Shown here in pieces: positions 1 through 8,407 of a DNA stretch of 32,917 bases (the stretch's first letter is position 1; every line of letters begins with the position of its first letter). Position numbers and translations under genes: made by a program. Source of the stretch: Draconibacterium sp. (lineage in GTDB: Bacteria; Bacteroidota; Bacteroidia; Bacteroidales; Prolixibacteraceae); NCBI GenBank assembly GCA_021648495.1, contig JAKIST010000004.1:1-32917 (forward strand), in the 5' to 3' direction. The notes below the pieces were generated by a model. It was not told the origin of the DNA. It searched no databases and worked only from the letters and a program-made list of their open reading frames with translations.

Positions 1-2
1 AT

Positions 3-1802
3 GGCACGGCTACACTGGTTATGTTTACCATGCTCGACGATGCCGACAAACAAGCTGTAGCAAAAGATGTAAAAGATAAGATTGACGCATTAAACCTGCC
101 CGAAAAACTTTATTATGGCGGATTGCCAATGATGATGAACGATATTTCGGATTTAATAATGGCTGATTTGATTTGGTTGTTGCCCATCGTTTTTTTACTG
201 ATCGCCTTTATTTTATTTTTAAGTTTCCGTACTTTCAGGGGGGTGCTCATGCCTATGTTAACGGCCGGCATTTCAGTTGTGTGGACGCTCGGTTTAATGG
301 ATTTGTTGGGTTACGAGTTAACTATGATTTCAAACAACATTCCCATTATTTTATTGGCTGTGGGCAGTGCATACACCATTCATGTATTGAACCGGATAAA
401 CCAAACCTACGACAAAAACAGGAAAGAAGCAATTGTAAAAGCAATGGCATACATTATCGTACCTGTTATACTGGCGGCAGTAACCACTGCCATTGGTTTT
501 GTATCTTTTGTTTTTGGAGCTTACCTGACCATGATACGTGATTTCGGTATTTTCACTTCCATAGGGACACTTTTTGCCCTATTGATATCTATTTTCTTTG
601 TTCCTGCCGTGATTTCAGCATTCTCGATGTACAGGAAAAACATAAAAGAAAAAAATACTGAATTAGACTCTGTCAAAACGAACTTTTTATCAGATAAAAT
701 CCTCCACCCCCTTGTAAAGCTTTTGTTCGAACACCCAAAATATACCTTGATTGCTTGGGGTCTTTTGATATTATTAAGTACCGGCGGCATGTTTTTGATT
801 ACAACAAGTGTGAATATGCAGGAGTATTTCAAGAAAGACAACCCTACCCGGATTTCAGAAGATATCATGCAAAAAAAATTCGGTGGTTCACAACCTGTAT
901 TTGTATTATTCAAGGGGAACATGCAAAGCCCCGAGGTATTGAAAATGATGATCAAGACACAGGATTATATGGAACAAAACCCCGATATATCAACTACACA
1001 GTCGGTGGCCGACCTGATAGAAGAAATGAACGATGTAATGGGCGAAGGGAAACGGATACCCGACCAACAGGATAAAATTGAACAGTTATGGTTTTTGCTC
1101 GATGGACAGGACATCATGCCGCAATTAGTTACTGACGACCTTGACGAAGGGATTATCCAATCTAAATTTGCCTCTTCGGACAGCAAGGCAATGGATGACT
1201 TCGTTGAATACATGGATAAATTCATAAAAGAAAACACTTCAGATGTCTGTAAAATTGAAGTTACGGGCATGCCTTCTGTTTATGTAAGGATGAACGAAAG
1301 CCTTCTTTCGAGCCAGGAAAGCAGTTTAGCCATTGCCATCCTGATGGTACTGATAATTGTGGGTTTAATGCTAAAATCATTTTCAAAAGGGGTTTATGCT
1401 ACAATACCTATCATTGCAACCATTGCTATATTATTTGGGTTTATGGGCTTTGCCGGCATTTCGCTCGATATTGCAACCGTTCTTGTGGCTAGTATAGCAC
1501 TGGGGATTGGTATTGATTATTCAATACATGTTATCACACATTTTAATCATAGTTTTAAGGAGACAGGAGATATTAACAAATCTTTAGAAGATACAATTAT
1601 GATAAGTGGAAAAGCCATTGTTATTAATGTGGTTTCGGTTGCCGCCGGTTTTTTGGTGTTGATATTCTCACAAATGGTTCCATTACAAAATTTTGGGTTA
1701 TTGGTAGCCCTTAGTATGGTTGGATCTGGATTAGGTGCATTAACATTACTACCGGTTATTTTAATATTAACAAGTAGAAAAAAGAAGATTACAAATAAGT
1801 AA
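3..1802 (+). CDS. RND superfamily (MMPL-type) exporter, 5'-truncated by window edge
   Basis: Frame is open upstream of the listed ATG (GTATLVMFTMLDDAD...). Two blocks of multi-TM helices around soluble domains; motifs such as LLAVGSAYTIHVLNRI and ALGIGIDYSIHVITHF are typical of RND/MMPL-type exporters. Confidence 0.85.
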   Translation, partial: GTATLVMFTMLDDADKQAVAKDVKDKIDALNLPEKLYYGGLPMMMNDISDLIMADLIWLLPIVFLLIAFILFLSFRTFRGVLMPMLTAGISVVWTLGLMDLLGYELTMISNNIPIILLAVGSAYTIHVLNRINQTYDKNRKEAIVKAMAYIIVPVILAAVTTAIGFVSFVFGAYLTMIRDFGIFTSIGTLFALLISIFFVPAVISAFSMYRKNIKEKNTELDSVKTNFLSDKILHPLVKLLFEHPKYTLIAWGLLILLSTGGMFLITTSVNMQEYFKKDNPTRISEDIMQKKFGGSQPVFVLFKGNMQSPEVLKMMIKTQDYMEQNPDISTTQSVADLIEEMNDVMGEGKRIPDQQDKIEQLWFLLDGQDIMPQLVTDDLDEGIIQSKFASSDSKAMDDFVEYMDKFIKENTSDVCKIEVTGMPSVYVRMNESLLSSQESSLAIAILMVLIIVGLMLKSFSKGVYATIPIIATIAILFGFMGFAGISLDIATVLVASIALGIGIDYSIHVITHFNHSFKETGDINKSLEDTIMISGKAIVINVVSVAAGFLVLIFSQMVPLQNFGLLVALSMVGSGLGALTLLPVILILTSRKKKITNK

Positions 1803-1833
1803 ATAATTTATAAACTATTAAAAAGTAAGTAAA

Positions 1834-2568
1834 ATGAGAACAGTAAAATTAACAGTATTGCTAAGTGCCATATTCCTGATGACAGGATTTGTTGCCTATT
1901 CACAAGATGCAAATGAGATTCTTAAAAAAATGGACGATGTTATGTATTCGCCTAAAGACATGACCGGGAACAATAAAATTATCCTGATCGACAAAAACGG
2001 AAAAGAAAAAATACGAGAAGCTACAATGATGCAAAAAGGAACAGATAAACGCCTTTTCCGTTTTACCGCCCCCGCCTCCCAGGCCGGGATTGCCACCTTA
2101 TCGTTGCCTGGTGATATCATGTATTTATACTTGCCCTCTTTCGGCAAGGAAAGAAGGATATCAACAAGTGTGAAAAGCCAAAAATTTGCAGGCACCGACT
2201 TTGCTTATGACGATATGGAAGCAAAACCTTATGCCGAAAAATATACCCCAAAACTAATCAGCACAGAGGATGATGTTTTTGTTTTGGAACTAACCCCAAT
2301 ATCACCCAAGTCAGCTTATTCTAAGCTTATCGTAAAAATCCACAAAATAAATTTTTACCCAACATATATGGAATATTACGACAAAGGAAATAAGAAAATA
2401 AAAGTGGCTGTCTATCAATTTGAAAAAATTGGGAAGTATTGGAATGCAAAAGAAATTTTAATGACCGACCTGAAGAGAAACCATAAAACAAAGATGTTGA
2501 TGTCGGATGTAAAATACGATACTGGGTTGACCGATGATGATTTTACTGTTAGAAAATTGAAACAATAA
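1834..2568 (+). CDS. LolA-like outer membrane lipoprotein-sorting protein
   Basis: Signal peptide; KRLFRFTAPASQAGIATLSLPGDIMYLYLPSFGKERRI resembles COG2834-type proteins; located directly after an RND exporter. Confidence 0.8.
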   Translation: MRTVKLTVLLSAIFLMTGFVAYSQDANEILKKMDDVMYSPKDMTGNNKIILIDKNGKEKIREATMMQKGTDKRLFRFTAPASQAGIATLSLPGDIMYLYLPSFGKERRISTSVKSQKFAGTDFAYDDMEAKPYAEKYTPKLISTEDDVFVLELTPISPKSAYSKLIVKIHKINFYPTYMEYYDKGNKKIKVAVYQFEKIGKYWNAKEILMTDLKRNHKTKMLMSDVKYDTGLTDDDFTVRKLKQ

Positions 2569-2595
2569 TAAAATTTCAATAGCAGCTTATACAAG

Positions 2596-2838
2596 ATGAA
2601 TCATCAAGAAATTAAGAAAATAGTAACTGAAATTGTTTCACGTAAATTGAAAATTTCTGAGACTGAAATCAGCCCTGATTCTATCCTTAAAGATTTAGGT
2701 GCCGACAGTCTTGATGAACTTGAAATTATTCTTGAACTTGAACAAAAACTTAAAATTATGCTTCCCGACGAGTTTACACTAGAATTGCAAACCATTGGAA
2801 GTGTTTGCAAATTTATTGAAAAGGAGTTTGAGTTGTAA
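2596..2838 (+). CDS. acyl carrier protein
   Basis: 80 aa with phosphopantetheine attachment motif LGADSLDELEIILELEQKL. Confidence 0.9.
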   Translation: MNHQEIKKIVTEIVSRKLKISETEISPDSILKDLGADSLDELEIILELEQKLKIMLPDEFTLELQTIGSVCKFIEKEFEL

Positions 2839-2874
2839 TCAATAAAATATTTTCACTTGGATTAAAACGATAAA

Positions 2875-3771
2875 ATGAAACAAAAAGTAGCCCTGGTATT
2901 GGGTAGCGGTGGTGCTCGCGGCACAGCACACATTGGGGTAATTCGCGAACTTGAAAAGCAAGGTTACGAAATAAGTTCCATCTCAGGTACTTCTATGGGT
3001 GCTTTGGTCGGTGGAATTTATGCTGCCGGGAAATTGGATGAATATGAATCATGGCTGCGTTCCTTGAGCAAAATGGATATATTCAATCTGGTTGACTTTA
3101 CATTGAGCACAAATGGAATTATAAAAGCAGATAAAGTTTTAAGAGAGATAAAAAAATTTATCCCTGACCATAAAATTGAAGAGTTGCCCATTAACTATGC
3201 TGCTGTAGTTACTGATTTAAAACAGAAAAAAGAAGTAGTGATAACCGAAGGTAGTTTATTTGGGGCAATACGCGCTTCAATATCTATCCCTTTTGTTATT
3301 ACTCCGGTATTAAAAAACGACACTGTTTTTGTGGATGGTGGTGTTTTAAACCCCGTGCCAACTAACCGGGTTGCCCGGCAGAAAGATGATATTCTGATAG
3401 CGGTTGATGTAAACTCACGAATTCCAAATCATAAACCAATAATTGACAACCCGGATTTGGGGTATTTCGAAAAACTCACTAACGGAAAACTACGTGATTT
3501 TCAAAAAAGGCTGACCAGGCTTTTCCCTGCACATGCAAATAAAAAAGAAAACGCTGGGGTAGGTTATTTTCATCTTATTAGCGAAACATCAAGTTTAATG
3601 TTGTCACAGATTTCGAAGTTAACATTGGAGATATGCCCACCCGATATTTTAATTGCGGTTTCAAGGCAATCGTACGGAACCTTCGACTTTTATCGGGCAG
3701 AAGAGATAATTGAAACCGGAAGGAATGCGGCAATTGAAGCTATTAATAAATATAAAAAGCAGAAAAAATGA
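2875..3771 (+). CDS. patatin-like phospholipase
   Basis: Oxyanion motif GSGGARG, nucleophile elbow GTSMG, catalytic DGG (FVDGGVLNPVPT). Confidence 0.9.
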   Translation: MKQKVALVLGSGGARGTAHIGVIRELEKQGYEISSISGTSMGALVGGIYAAGKLDEYESWLRSLSKMDIFNLVDFTLSTNGIIKADKVLREIKKFIPDHKIEELPINYAAVVTDLKQKKEVVITEGSLFGAIRASISIPFVITPVLKNDTVFVDGGVLNPVPTNRVARQKDDILIAVDVNSRIPNHKPIIDNPDLGYFEKLTNGKLRDFQKRLTRLFPAHANKKENAGVGYFHLISETSSLMLSQISKLTLEICPPDILIAVSRQSYGTFDFYRAEEIIETGRNAAIEAINKYKKQKK

Positions 3772-3938
3772 AAACTACAGCTATAATTTGTGTTTATAAC
3801 GAAGAAGGAACAGTAAATGATTTGGTAACAAAAGTTGCCAGATATTCTTTTAATGAAATCATTGTTGTTAACGATGGTTCAACGGATAAGGCCGATGAAA
3901 TATTAAACAAACTAAACCAGCCTTTAGACTTTAAATAG
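3768..3938 (+). pseudogene. truncated family-2 glycosyltransferase (N-terminal 56 aa only)
   Basis: ATGA overlap with the patatin stop; MKTTAIICVYNEEGTVNDLVTKVARYSFNEIIVVNDGSTDKADEILNKL is a clear GT2 N-terminus. The ORF stops at TAG inside the inverted-repeat end of the adjacent element. Confidence 0.8.
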
Positions 3939-4083
3939 AGTCTGTCCATAAAGTCAGTGTTTGATTCAGAAGGTTCGAATTCGAGGCTTGCGAAGTCAGA
4001 AAATAAAGGAGTTTACTCTTGTAAATGACTGTTTTTCTGACAAGCGTAACGAAGAAGTCGGACTTTATGGACAAACACTATTT
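3933..4083. mobile_element. MITE-like element with imperfect 23-bp terminal inverted repeats
   Basis: 3933-3955 AAATAGAGTCTGTCCATAAAGTC versus reverse complement of 4061-4083 AAATAGTGTTTGTCCATAAAGTC (21/23). Internal hairpin GTCAGAAAA...TTTTCTGAC; no transposase. Confidence 0.65.
3991..4054 (+). repeat. first copy of structured dispersed repeat core
   Basis: See 9352-9417; stems 3995-4003/4033-4041 and 4012-4016/4021-4025. Confidence 0.75.
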
Positions 4084-4232
4084 AGTGCTTCAGAGACTTC
4101 AGACGGACTTATTCCAATAGCATTTGCAATGTCTATATTCCGCCATTTATCATCTCCTATTGAAATAATCTTTAATAGAACTACAATGTCTTGTGGACGC
4201 ATTCCATTATGCTTCTTCATAATCCCTATCAT
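4065..4232 (-). pseudogene. truncated HTH (MarR-like/winged helix) transcriptional regulator
   Basis: Minus-strand reading MIGIMKKHNGMRPQDIVVLLKIISIGDDKWRNIDIANAIGISPSEVSEALNSVCP*; the HTH reading runs into the terminal repeat and stops there. Confidence 0.6.
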
Positions 4233-4278
4233 TATTAATTCGCGATTCGCGAACTGTAAACATACCTATAATATCAAT

Positions 4279-4941
4279 TCAAACAAAATCTATTCTTCGA
4301 GTATTACATTCATATGCAGTAAGTCTTCCAAAACCTTCTTTATCTTTATATACACAGCCAGTATCAATATTAATTACATCAAGTTTAAATAGAACTCTTT
4401 CTTCACATTTTGAAACACTTACCGGATTATGACCATGAATAATAGTCTTATTTGCTAATAGAGGATTTGTGTAAAATTCTTTGCATTTCCATAGCATTGA
4501 ATAAAAGTCGGAAAACGGATTAACCAAATTATCATTAAAACCTGCATGTACAAAGAGAAATTCATCGAATGAATAATAATATTCCAACTCTTTGAAAAAC
4601 TTTAGATATTTTGGCTCAATACTTTTTATGGAAATTATTTCAAAACTTTTCAATGTTTCGTTACCTCCGTTTAGAATCCATTTTGAAACATTCTTTCCAT
4701 TTTCGCAGGCATCAAGTAGCATTACTTCATGATTTCCCATTAGAGGTACAATATTATAACCCTTGTCCTGTAATTCAATTATGAAATCAACAACTGCCTT
4801 ACTTTTATCTCCTCTGTCAATGTAATCACCGAGTAAAATAAGTTTATCACTTTTTTGAAGTTGGATTTTATTTTCCACCAATTCTTTTAACGAATCGAAA
4901 CATCCGTGAATATCTCCAATTGCAAAAAGTCGTTTGTTCAT
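4279..4941 (-). CDS. serine/threonine-type metallophosphatase (calcineurin-like)
   Basis: GDIHG, GDYIDRGD, GNHE and a late HGHN motif. Confidence 0.88.
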   Translation of the reverse strand: MNKRLFAIGDIHGCFDSLKELVENKIQLQKSDKLILLGDYIDRGDKSKAVVDFIIELQDKGYNIVPLMGNHEVMLLDACENGKNVSKWILNGGNETLKSFEIISIKSIEPKYLKFFKELEYYYSFDEFLFVHAGFNDNLVNPFSDFYSMLWKCKEFYTNPLLANKTIIHGHNPVSVSKCEERVLFKLDVINIDTGCVYKDKEGFGRLTAYECNTRRIDFV

Positions 4942-5220
4942 ATCTCAAATGTTTGAATGAAACTTGAAGGTAGGCAAGATTGCATTCTTTTGCAAATTCC
5001 GTGTTAAGGGTAGGCAATTGCAAAGTATGTGCGCTTCCTTAATTTTTCCGCTAACTATCGGAAAAAAGCGGGCGGGGAAAAACAAAATATCTCCAGGCAG
5101 TTAGCTTCTTTTCAGTATTTATAATGTTTACACTCAATTTTATTAATATTTATCTTTTTCGCCTAACAGGCAACAAGATAATAAAAATTGAATCCTCATT
5201 TCAAAAAAAAAAAATACTTA

Positions 5221-8200
5221 TTAATCTGTTGCTACTGCTTTCAACTTTTTTGATTTGCCCCCTTTAAACGATTGATACAAAACGGGAATCACAAAAAGCG
5301 AGAATAACATGGAAAGGCTCATTCCGCCAATCATTGAAATGGCGAGTGGTTTGAGCATTTCGGCACCTTCACCAATGGCAAAAGCCAGAGGCAAAAACCC
5401 AAATATACTTGATAAGGTTGTCATTAAAATAGGGCGTAATCTCACCCTTCCGGCCATTAACAATGCCTCTGCTATGTTGGGGCTTTCTTTTAAATATTTT
5501 TCGGTATAATCAATCAATAGAATCCCATTGTTTACCACCACGCCAATAATCATAATCATTCCCATAAATGCTGAAATATCGAGCGAAGTACCTGTAACCC
5601 AAAGAAACAGGAATACACCGCTTACCGAAAGCGAAGTACCGATAAGAATGGCGAGTGCGGAGCGGAACGAATTAAATTCGAACAACAAAACAATAAAAAT
5701 GATTAAAGTTGCCAGGATTAATATGAGCAGCAGTTCTTTAAAAGCCTGTTGCTGGCTTTCGTATTGTCCGCTGAGTTGAACAGTAACATCGGGTGGGAAT
5801 TGCCAATTGTGTAAAAGTTGCTGGATATCGGCAGTGGTTCCCCCGAGGTCGCGCCCCGAGAGTTGCGCTTTAATGTTTACCACCTGGCTCAGGTTTTCGT
5901 GTTCGATATCTGTTTTACCGGGTATTTTTTTAATATCTGCCAGTTCGCTTAAAATTACAGTTCGTTTAATTTCGGGGAAATAAAGGGGCAGCGATTTAAT
6001 TTTTTCGAAGTGTGAAGCATACATTTTTGGGTAACGCAACCTTATCGGAATTAATTTAATGCCCTCCATAACACGGGTTGCTTCGTTGCCCCATAAAGCC
6101 ATGTTTACGGCGTTATTTACCATTTGTGGTGTAAGTCCGTAACGGGCAATTACCTCCGGTTTTATACGAATCGTCAGTTCCGGTTCGCCCGCTTCAAAAC
6201 CGGGATAAATGTCAACTACCCCATCAATATTTTCCAAAGAATCGGCAATATTTGCAGCAACTCCCTGAATTATCGCGAGATTTTTACCATACACTTTTAT
6301 TACCACCGGGGCAATTTCTCCACTTAAATCGTTAAGGCGGTCGGGCAATACCTGGAAAATTTCGGGCGACAGGTTGGGCTCTTTTTGTTCAATAAAATCG
6401 CGCAACTCATCCATTATTTCGAATACCGAACGAGTCCTTTCTTTTTTTAGGTTGATAACAAAATCACCATCGTTGGCATGTGTTCGCGGGTGCGCCAAAC
6501 TTCGTCCGGTACGCAACGAATACGCCTCCACTTCGGGAATTGTTGGCAGGTAGTCGGTAATACTTTTTAACATGGTCCGAGTTCCGTCAACCGAACTTCC
6601 TGGGGGAGCCAGGTAATCGAGCACAATTGTTCCTTCGTCCCAAAGGGGCAAAAACCCGCTCGGTATTTTTTTGAATAAAGCAATACTTCCTGCAATGGTA
6701 ATTGCAATCAGGAAATAGGCAATAATTGGTCTTTTCAAACCCACTTTCAAAACTGCCTGGTGGGCATTTATAATTTTGCCCATCATTTTGCCAGACTTTC
6801 TTTTTTTCGTTGAAATAAAAGTAACGGCAATCGCCGGGGTTAGAAAAACGGCCAGCAACATTGACGAAAAAATGGCAAGTGTTAATGTAAGCGCAAGCGC
6901 TTTAAAAAATATGCCGGGTACTCCGGTTAAAAAGACAAGTGGAATAAGTACAATTAGCGTAGTTAAGGTTGCGCTGAGCAGCGGGGCAATAATTTCGCCG
7001 GTGGCTTCAATAACTGCCTTTTTGCGCGTTTTGCCCATTTCGAGGTGGCGCTCAATATTTTCAACCACCACAATAGCATTATCAACCAGAATACCAATGG
7101 CAGCTGCGAGTCCGCCAAGGCTCATCACACTGAGGTTCATCCCCGTTAGTTTGATGGCAATAAACGAAATCAGCACTGCAACCGGGATAATACTGACCGT
7201 AACCAATGTAATTCGCAAGCGGCGGAGGAAAACCAACAGGATTAACAGGGTAAGAAAAGCCCCAATCAAAATAGAATCCCTGACATTGTTGATTGACGAT
7301 TTTATAAAATCAGTCATGTCGTACCATTTGCTAATGTTTACATCATCGGGCAAAACGGGTTTTAACTCAGCCAGCTTTTCATCAACGGCTTTCATTATTG
7401 ACACGGCATTTGTACCGGGTTGTTTTATAATGGTTATTAAAACGGCAGGGTGCTGGTTGCTTTCGCAGGCAATAAAAGTCTCTTTTTGGGTTGAAACAAC
7501 ATTTGCCACATCTTTTAAACGAATTGGAGTTTCTCCGTTGTTGCGAATGATGGTGTTTTCAATTTCGCTCATTTTAAGATAGCGGTTGTCGGCAATGTTC
7601 AGGTACAATTTGTTGTTCTCTTCGAGCCTTCCCACAAAATCGAGCGAATTGTTTTCTTTTATCGCCTCGCTAATGGTTTTGTAGTCCATTTGATAAGCGG
7701 CAAGTTTATCGACATCGAGTTCAACACGGTACTCGCGCTCTTTTCCTCCCATTACTTCAACGTTGTAAACTCCCGGAATGGCGGCCAGTTGCGGACGGAG
7801 CGTGTAAATGGCAATGTCGCGCAAATGCAACAAGTCTTGTTTGTCGGAATACAAACTGTACCCTGCCACAGGGTAAGTACTGGTAGTAAAACGACGCACT
7901 TCTAATGTAACACCAGCGGGCAGCTGGCTTTGTATCCCGCTAACTTGTGCCTGCACCAATTGGTAGGCCTGAAACATATCGGCTCCCCACTGAAAATCGA
8001 TGTTTACTTCGGCAGAACCACGACTGATTGACGAACGCACCATTCTAACGCCTTCCACCATCATCACCGCTTCTTCGATGGGTTTGACAACTTCCATTTC
8101 CATCTGTTTAATGGGGGTGAGCCCGTAATCTACCATCACCGCGATGCGCGGGAAAGTAGCATCGGGAAATACACCCTGCGGAATTTTATTCACTAAATAA

Positions 8201-8325
8201 AATCCTGTTGCCGAAAGGAAAAGGAAAATAAAAATTAACGCGCGGCGGTTATTTACGGTAAAAGAAGCTATTTTATTCATCTCATTATTATCGTTTGTTT
8301 TAATGGTATTCGATGTAACTCCCAA
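5221..8325 (-). CDS. RND efflux pump permease (AcrB/CusA-like HAE/HME superfamily)
   Basis: 1034 aa with canonical layout (N-terminal NNRRALIFIFLFLSATGFYLV...PQGVFPDATFPRIAV). True start may be the internal Met at about 8280 (MNKIASFTVNNRR). Confidence 0.93.
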   Translation of the reverse strand: MGVTSNTIKTNDNNEMNKIASFTVNNRRALIFIFLFLSATGFYLVNKIPQGVFPDATFPRIAVMVDYGLTPIKQMEMEVVKPIEEAVMMVEGVRMVRSSISRGSAEVNIDFQWGADMFQAYQLVQAQVSGIQSQLPAGVTLEVRRFTTSTYPVAGYSLYSDKQDLLHLRDIAIYTLRPQLAAIPGVYNVEVMGGKEREYRVELDVDKLAAYQMDYKTISEAIKENNSLDFVGRLEENNKLYLNIADNRYLKMSEIENTIIRNNGETPIRLKDVANVVSTQKETFIACESNQHPAVLITIIKQPGTNAVSIMKAVDEKLAELKPVLPDDVNISKWYDMTDFIKSSINNVRDSILIGAFLTLLILLVFLRRLRITLVTVSIIPVAVLISFIAIKLTGMNLSVMSLGGLAAAIGILVDNAIVVVENIERHLEMGKTRKKAVIEATGEIIAPLLSATLTTLIVLIPLVFLTGVPGIFFKALALTLTLAIFSSMLLAVFLTPAIAVTFISTKKRKSGKMMGKIINAHQAVLKVGLKRPIIAYFLIAITIAGSIALFKKIPSGFLPLWDEGTIVLDYLAPPGSSVDGTRTMLKSITDYLPTIPEVEAYSLRTGRSLAHPRTHANDGDFVINLKKERTRSVFEIMDELRDFIEQKEPNLSPEIFQVLPDRLNDLSGEIAPVVIKVYGKNLAIIQGVAANIADSLENIDGVVDIYPGFEAGEPELTIRIKPEVIARYGLTPQMVNNAVNMALWGNEATRVMEGIKLIPIRLRYPKMYASHFEKIKSLPLYFPEIKRTVILSELADIKKIPGKTDIEHENLSQVVNIKAQLSGRDLGGTTADIQQLLHNWQFPPDVTVQLSGQYESQQQAFKELLLILILATLIIFIVLLFEFNSFRSALAILIGTSLSVSGVFLFLWVTGTSLDISAFMGMIMIIGVVVNNGILLIDYTEKYLKESPNIAEALLMAGRVRLRPILMTTLSSIFGFLPLAFAIGEGAEMLKPLAISMIGGMSLSMLFSLFVIPVLYQSFKGGKSKKLKAVATD

Positions 8326-8407
8326 TGAATTTGAAAATACTTATTTGTGTATTTTAGCATTTTAAAATTGTTTTGCACGATTTCACTTCGTTCAATTCAT
8401 GATCGTT

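Noticed and set aside
521-955. 144-aa - strand ORF within the RND/MMPL gene
   Set aside because: Antisense to a clear exporter CDS with no supporting motif.
3961-4392. 143-aa + strand ORF
   Set aside because: Overlaps the MITE-like element, the antisense of the HTH remnant and the phosphatase 3' end; similarity of its N-terminus to the HlyD leader is explained by the shared repeat.
4970-5025. Short direct repeats GGTAGGCAA as possible CRISPR-like or iteron array
   Set aside because: Only two short copies, no regular spacing and no cas genes.
5043-5066. TTTTTCCG-N8-CGGAAAAA hairpin as intrinsic terminator of the RND operon
   Set aside because: Stem is largely A/T and no convincing U-tract follows on the - strand; not strong enough to call.
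6776-7582. 268-aa ORF antisense to the RND permease
   Set aside because: Low-complexity composition and fully antisense to a well-supported RND gene; shadow ORF.
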